Shown: one piece after another, positions 61,172 to 64,000 of the stretch
How the letters are laid out: each line of letters begins with the position of its first letter
Position numbering within the stretch: the first letter of the stretch is position 1
Source of the DNA: a bacterium
GTDB lineage: Bacteria; Armatimonadota; UBA5829
DNA: 64,000 nt
Direction: 5' to 3'
Assembly: GCA_021371935.1 (NCBI GenBank)
Contig: JAJFVF010000002.1
Coordinates: 372,001-436,000, forward strand
Position numbers and translations under genes: made by a program
The notes under the pieces: model-generated
Told to the model about the DNA's origin: nothing
Database searches by the model: none
The model's input: only the letters and a program-made list of their open reading frames with translations

Positions 61172-61501
61172 ATGAAAATAGCATATGTATTTGCCTTCGC
61201 GGCTATTATTGCCATTACTGCGGGTTCAATGTCGGCTATGGGCGCTGAGTGTAGAGCATGCTACGGTCAGCCGGACTTGAGCACAGTTTGCCCGACTTGT
61301 CAGGCTCCTGCATGGGATAGAACACCATTGTGCGAAGTGAGAGCGCCTGCATGTAACACTTGTCCATATACAGCCCCTACCATAGTCCGGGTCGACCCAT
61401 GGGCAAGATGCGGAGCGTTCTGCAGTGCAGGCCAGATACCAGTCGGCTGGCCATATGGGTGGAATGCGTCATATTGGCTTCAGCCGAGCAGCAATTTCTG
61501 A
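61172..61501 (+). CDS. Small secreted cysteine-rich protein
   Basis: 109 residues with AGGAAG upstream. Signal peptide to about residue 25. The mature 84 residues hold nine cysteines (27, 30, 40, 43, 54, 61, 64, 80, 84), partly as CxxC pairs, with many Pro and Trp residues. Either a disulfide-rich or a metal-binding protein. No family recognised. It lies between two copies of the double-hairpin repeat. Confidence 0.65.
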   Translation: MKIAYVFAFAAIIAITAGSMSAMGAECRACYGQPDLSTVCPTCQAPAWDRTPLCEVRAPACNTCPYTAPTIVRVDPWARCGAFCSAGQIPVGWPYGWNASYWLQPSSNF

Positions 61502-61577
61502 GAAATAGGTAATAGGTAACAGGAAATAGTAATTGATGGTTGGTAAGGCGCGATCCCTTCGGGCCATTCTATCCTAA

Positions 61578-61649
61578 CCCGTATTATGCGTAAAGCGCAT
61601 AATACGGGTCTCCGAGAGCATTATTCACGTTTCTCGTGAATAATGCGGG
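61578..61649. repeat. Double-hairpin repeat, copy 2, with flanking inverted repeats
   Basis: A perfect 13-bp hairpin (61578-61590 with 61596-61608), TCTCCGAGA, and a perfect 12-bp hairpin (61618-61629 with 61635-61646). Outside it, GCGATCCCTT (61550-61559) and AAGGGATCGC (61652-61661) form an exact 10-bp inverted repeat, so the whole unit is about 112 bp. The two hairpins are related to each other in sequence. Confidence 0.85.
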
Positions 61650-61668
61650 CAAAGGGATCGCATGTGCT

Positions 61669-63762
61669 TCAGCTCACCAGTTTAAAGAAGACCTTAACTA
61701 TTATAGGGCTGAACGGTGGTATTTGAAGATCGAGGATTAGTTTGTCCCCGACAAGTTCGTAGGCTGATCCGTCCACAGCCACGTCTTCATAGAGTCCCAA
61801 GTCACTTAACCTCAACGCTACTTTACGTGAGACGTGTGTGTCAGTGAGATTGAATGAGTTCACCACACATCTGCCGGACTCAGCAAGCAGATGTATATGA
61901 GTGAGTTCATCTATCCCAAAGAACCTGCCTCGACAATATAGGTCCTTAAGTTCCTTATACTGCATCATTGCCTGTTTATATGCTTCAAATCGTGCCGGAT
62001 TATCCTTGCCGCCGCCTATGCCCAGATGCCGTATCGTACTTGCATACCACCAGAACGCGAGGCAGTTGTCATTGTCCTTATCCATGTTGATATGCAGGTA
62101 TAGCGGAATTTCATAGCACAAGTTGTAGTAGAAGAGACTCAATGCCTTACCCGAGAGCAGGTCCTCGAATGGGTCCCACATAAACTCGAATGCCCACGCT
62201 TCATTGAAGACTCCACCGCCATGCAGATAGTACATCGGCAAGTAACGTACACCCCATGGCCACACCGGATCATGCACTTCTGTCAGTATATTTGGATGGC
62301 TCTCATGGAGCTTGCGAGAAAGCTCTACAACCGCCCGCGCATGCATATTTGGGGTGGTGGGTACCGGGTGGCCATGATTCGGGTCATAGCATGCTCCTCG
62401 CCAGTCGAACTCATCAAACATTACAAAGCTCATTCCTGCATCTGCGAGCTTGCGAATTCTCTGGAGTTTCTCCTCCTGATACCGAGTGTAGCATACACAC
62501 GGTTCATAAAAGGGCTTGTAATCGTCTGGCTTGCAGTAGTAGCCTATGTTGCCGTCCGCGCGATGAGCGTACATATCAGGATAGCTATTACAATAGCTGC
62601 GGCCGATCGTGCGAAATGCCGTCTTGAGGCCATATTTGTTTTCTATGGTTTTTACGAATTCTGCAGTATCACCCAGACGCTCAGTATCCCAAATGGTCTC
62701 ACCTTCGCAGACCTCCCAGCCTGGGTCGAGGTATAATGCCTCACAGCCGACATCGCGAGCCATGCCTGCCTCTCGCTCCAGCGCCTCAATTGAACAATGC
62801 TGTGCCAGAGCCTGTCGATTGTTGTGGTGCCAGCCGATGTTATAAAGCTCGTTCCAGTGGACAGGCGGATCATAATTTTCCGGTAAACCGTGTCCCCGCG
62901 AGTTCATAAATTCGCGGAACATATAGCTTCCCTGTCTCCACAATCCTTCATAAAAATGATAGCGAGTCTTTCCAAAGATGAAAGCCGCGCCCGACTTCAG
63001 ACTATGCGCCTCGGTCGGCTCGTCATAGAGTGACGCCGACGCTCCGCCAAATGTAAGGTACCTCGCGCCTTCACGAAGCTCTGTGTCGAGCATAGAATAC
63101 TCTATGGAATCGGGATTATACTTAATGATCAGCAGTCCATTTTCGCCATCTGTCCATGCCCATCCTTCAGATCTGGCTCTACTCTTGTCAACTACTTCCT
63201 GCGCCAAACGCTGTGGATGGTGGTTCTCTGAGCACTCATACCGGGCTTTATAGAGATCATCGAGCTGATAGTCATGCTTTTTGCCGTCAGTTTGGAGCCT
63301 GAATGGGAGAGCAACAAGCCTGTAATCTTCAATGTCTATTCCAGGACCGCCATAACGGCTGGGTTTTTCAAGCTTCTTGCGAAATCCGAACCGATAGCCG
63401 CGAAGTACAAGGTCGTTTTTTCCCAAGTTACGAATAGTAATCTGTTCTTCCAGGTACTCGTCGCCTTCGGGCAGAAATAATTTATGTGCCACTCTTACCA
63501 ATTGTCCGCCGTCGGCCGCACCTAAAACGCCTGTGATGGTCACGACTTTGCCTGAGCTTGTGATCTCTTCGTTGATGACGGGTGTGAACAGCCCATCAAG
63601 ATATACGATCTTATCGTCATACTCGACTATTGCTGAGTATCTATATTCGCTGTCCGCAAAAAGGACGCCTGTGTAAGCGTCCTTAAGTACTATTTTCTGC
63701 AGCCGATTATCATATTCCAAGTCGAGCTGATATCTGCTGGTATGAAAACTCTCCAGGTTCAT
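61669..63762 (-). CDS. GH36-like glycoside hydrolase (alpha-galactosidase superfamily)
   Basis: 697 residues from the ATG at 63762 (GAGG seven bases upstream). No signal peptide. Order: N-terminal beta-sandwich (1-300), (beta/alpha)8 barrel with 'LYLDPGW' (Asp346, possible nucleophile) and 'FVMFDEFDW' (Asp450/Asp453, possible acid/base region), then a C-terminal beta domain. The layout follows clan GH-D, but identity to known GH36 motifs is low; GH31 relatives or a new family are possible. Cytoplasmic location suggests it cuts imported oligosaccharides. Confidence 0.7.
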   Translation of the reverse strand: MNLESFHTSRYQLDLEYDNRLQKIVLKDAYTGVLFADSEYRYSAIVEYDDKIVYLDGLFTPVINEEITSSGKVVTITGVLGAADGGQLVRVAHKLFLPEGDEYLEEQITIRNLGKNDLVLRGYRFGFRKKLEKPSRYGGPGIDIEDYRLVALPFRLQTDGKKHDYQLDDLYKARYECSENHHPQRLAQEVVDKSRARSEGWAWTDGENGLLIIKYNPDSIEYSMLDTELREGARYLTFGGASASLYDEPTEAHSLKSGAAFIFGKTRYHFYEGLWRQGSYMFREFMNSRGHGLPENYDPPVHWNELYNIGWHHNNRQALAQHCSIEALEREAGMARDVGCEALYLDPGWEVCEGETIWDTERLGDTAEFVKTIENKYGLKTAFRTIGRSYCNSYPDMYAHRADGNIGYYCKPDDYKPFYEPCVCYTRYQEEKLQRIRKLADAGMSFVMFDEFDWRGACYDPNHGHPVPTTPNMHARAVVELSRKLHESHPNILTEVHDPVWPWGVRYLPMYYLHGGGVFNEAWAFEFMWDPFEDLLSGKALSLFYYNLCYEIPLYLHINMDKDNDNCLAFWWYASTIRHLGIGGGKDNPARFEAYKQAMMQYKELKDLYCRGRFFGIDELTHIHLLAESGRCVVNSFNLTDTHVSRKVALRLSDLGLYEDVAVDGSAYELVGDKLILDLQIPPFSPIIVKVFFKLVS

Positions 63763-63817
63763 TAACAATCCTCTTGGTTATAGACAGGCACACGATGGGC
63801 ACCTGCAGTATTTCTTA

Positions 63818-64000
63818 CTATCCCGGTTCAACCCACGAGCGAAATGGAGTGAGTGGAGAAAATACGCCTGAAGCATCCACAAGGGCCCGCATCGCGTCCC
63901 CATCTGTCTTGATCTTGCCGAGTTGCCAGGCATACATTGGGTCCAGATAGCCAGTGTATAGTTTTGCGAGTGTTTGGACATCCATTCGCAGCTTGTTGTT
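63818..64000 (-). CDS. Eis-like GNAT acetyltransferase, C-terminal end
   Basis: The last 60 codons of a gene that continues beyond the window edge, ending at TAG 63820-63818. The end of the protein ('LAKLYTGYLDPMYAWQLGKI', then 'ALVDASGVFSPLTPFRSWVEPG') is the SCP2-like C-terminal piece typical of Eis/GNAT proteins. It precedes the GH36-like gene by about 55 bases on the same strand, so they could be co-transcribed. Confidence 0.7.
   Translation of the reverse strand, partial: NNKLRMDVQTLAKLYTGYLDPMYAWQLGKIKTDGDAMRALVDASGVFSPLTPFRSWVEPG

Noticed and set aside
63778-63981. 67-residue open frame on the minus strand near the window end
   Set aside because: It overlaps in another frame the better supported 3' end of an Eis-like gene (63818-64000), whose translation fits a known protein end.
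1-64000. CRISPR arrays, tRNA and rRNA genes
   Set aside because: No regularly spaced direct repeats, no TpsiC-loop/acceptor patterns and no rRNA motifs were recognised on either strand.

Overview
The window reads as one continuous bacterial chromosome segment of moderate GC content from a Gram-negative-type, carbohydrate-degrading bacterium. The style fits Armatimonadota or a related phylum: a prepilin-like protein with an FTLIELLVV leader and a C-terminal His...DG motif, many secreted proteins with OB-fold-like 'DDGSG' domains, large secreted beta-helix and subtilase proteins, and several glycoside hydrolases. This assignment is inference from content; no rRNA or marker gene is present.

Layout. 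1-3664: end of a secreted OB-fold protein, then a divergent S41 pair (active CtpA-like protease plus a paralog that lost its catalytic dyad) with its own promoter and leader hairpin. 3910-15095: prepilin-like protein, three tandem secreted clan-A glycoside hydrolases, a metallophosphoesterase, a FliA/WhiG-type sigma factor with a near-consensus promoter, and a PpiC-type foldase lipoprotein. 15104-22817 (minus): a three-gene ABC-2 exporter, and a two-gene sugar importer in which the solute-binding protein is fused to the MalF-type permease and the MalG-type permease carries a very large insertion. 22992-23393: orphan HEPN protein. 23448-32340 (minus): seven-gene exopolysaccharide operon (ABC exporter, two GT4 glycosyltransferases, a radical SAM protein, O-antigen-ligase-like polymerase, OB-fold protein, initiating sugar-phosphate transferase). 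32395-34865: TPR protein and PKD-domain protein.

34975-40494 (minus) is the most unusual region: an ArsR-controlled operon with a small thioredoxin, a stand-alone HdrA N-terminal-like domain, a 2[4Fe-4S] ferredoxin, a DGC-domain protein fused to a lipoyl H-protein domain, two further DGC proteins, an exported thioredoxin, a CcdA-like membrane protein and a lipoate-ligase-like protein. No glycine-cleavage genes are nearby. It looks like a lipoate-dependent redox relay that may move electrons from ferredoxin to the outside of the membrane.

41091-48290 encodes a 2399-residue secreted subtilase. 48597-59075 is a compact phage-derived module: terminase, DUF935-type portal, protease/scaffold, cement, Mu-T-like capsid, connectors and lysis genes, with no tail, integrase, repressor or replication genes, and with cargo (an aquaporin whose ribosome binding site lies in a perfect 11-bp hairpin, a secreted protein and a zinc-ribbon protein). 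59083-61095 (minus) is accD-accA with an attenuator-like leader. 60943-61661 has two copies of a double-hairpin repeat flanking a small cysteine-rich secreted protein. 61669-64000 (minus) holds a GH36-like enzyme and the 3' end of an Eis-like acetyltransferase gene.
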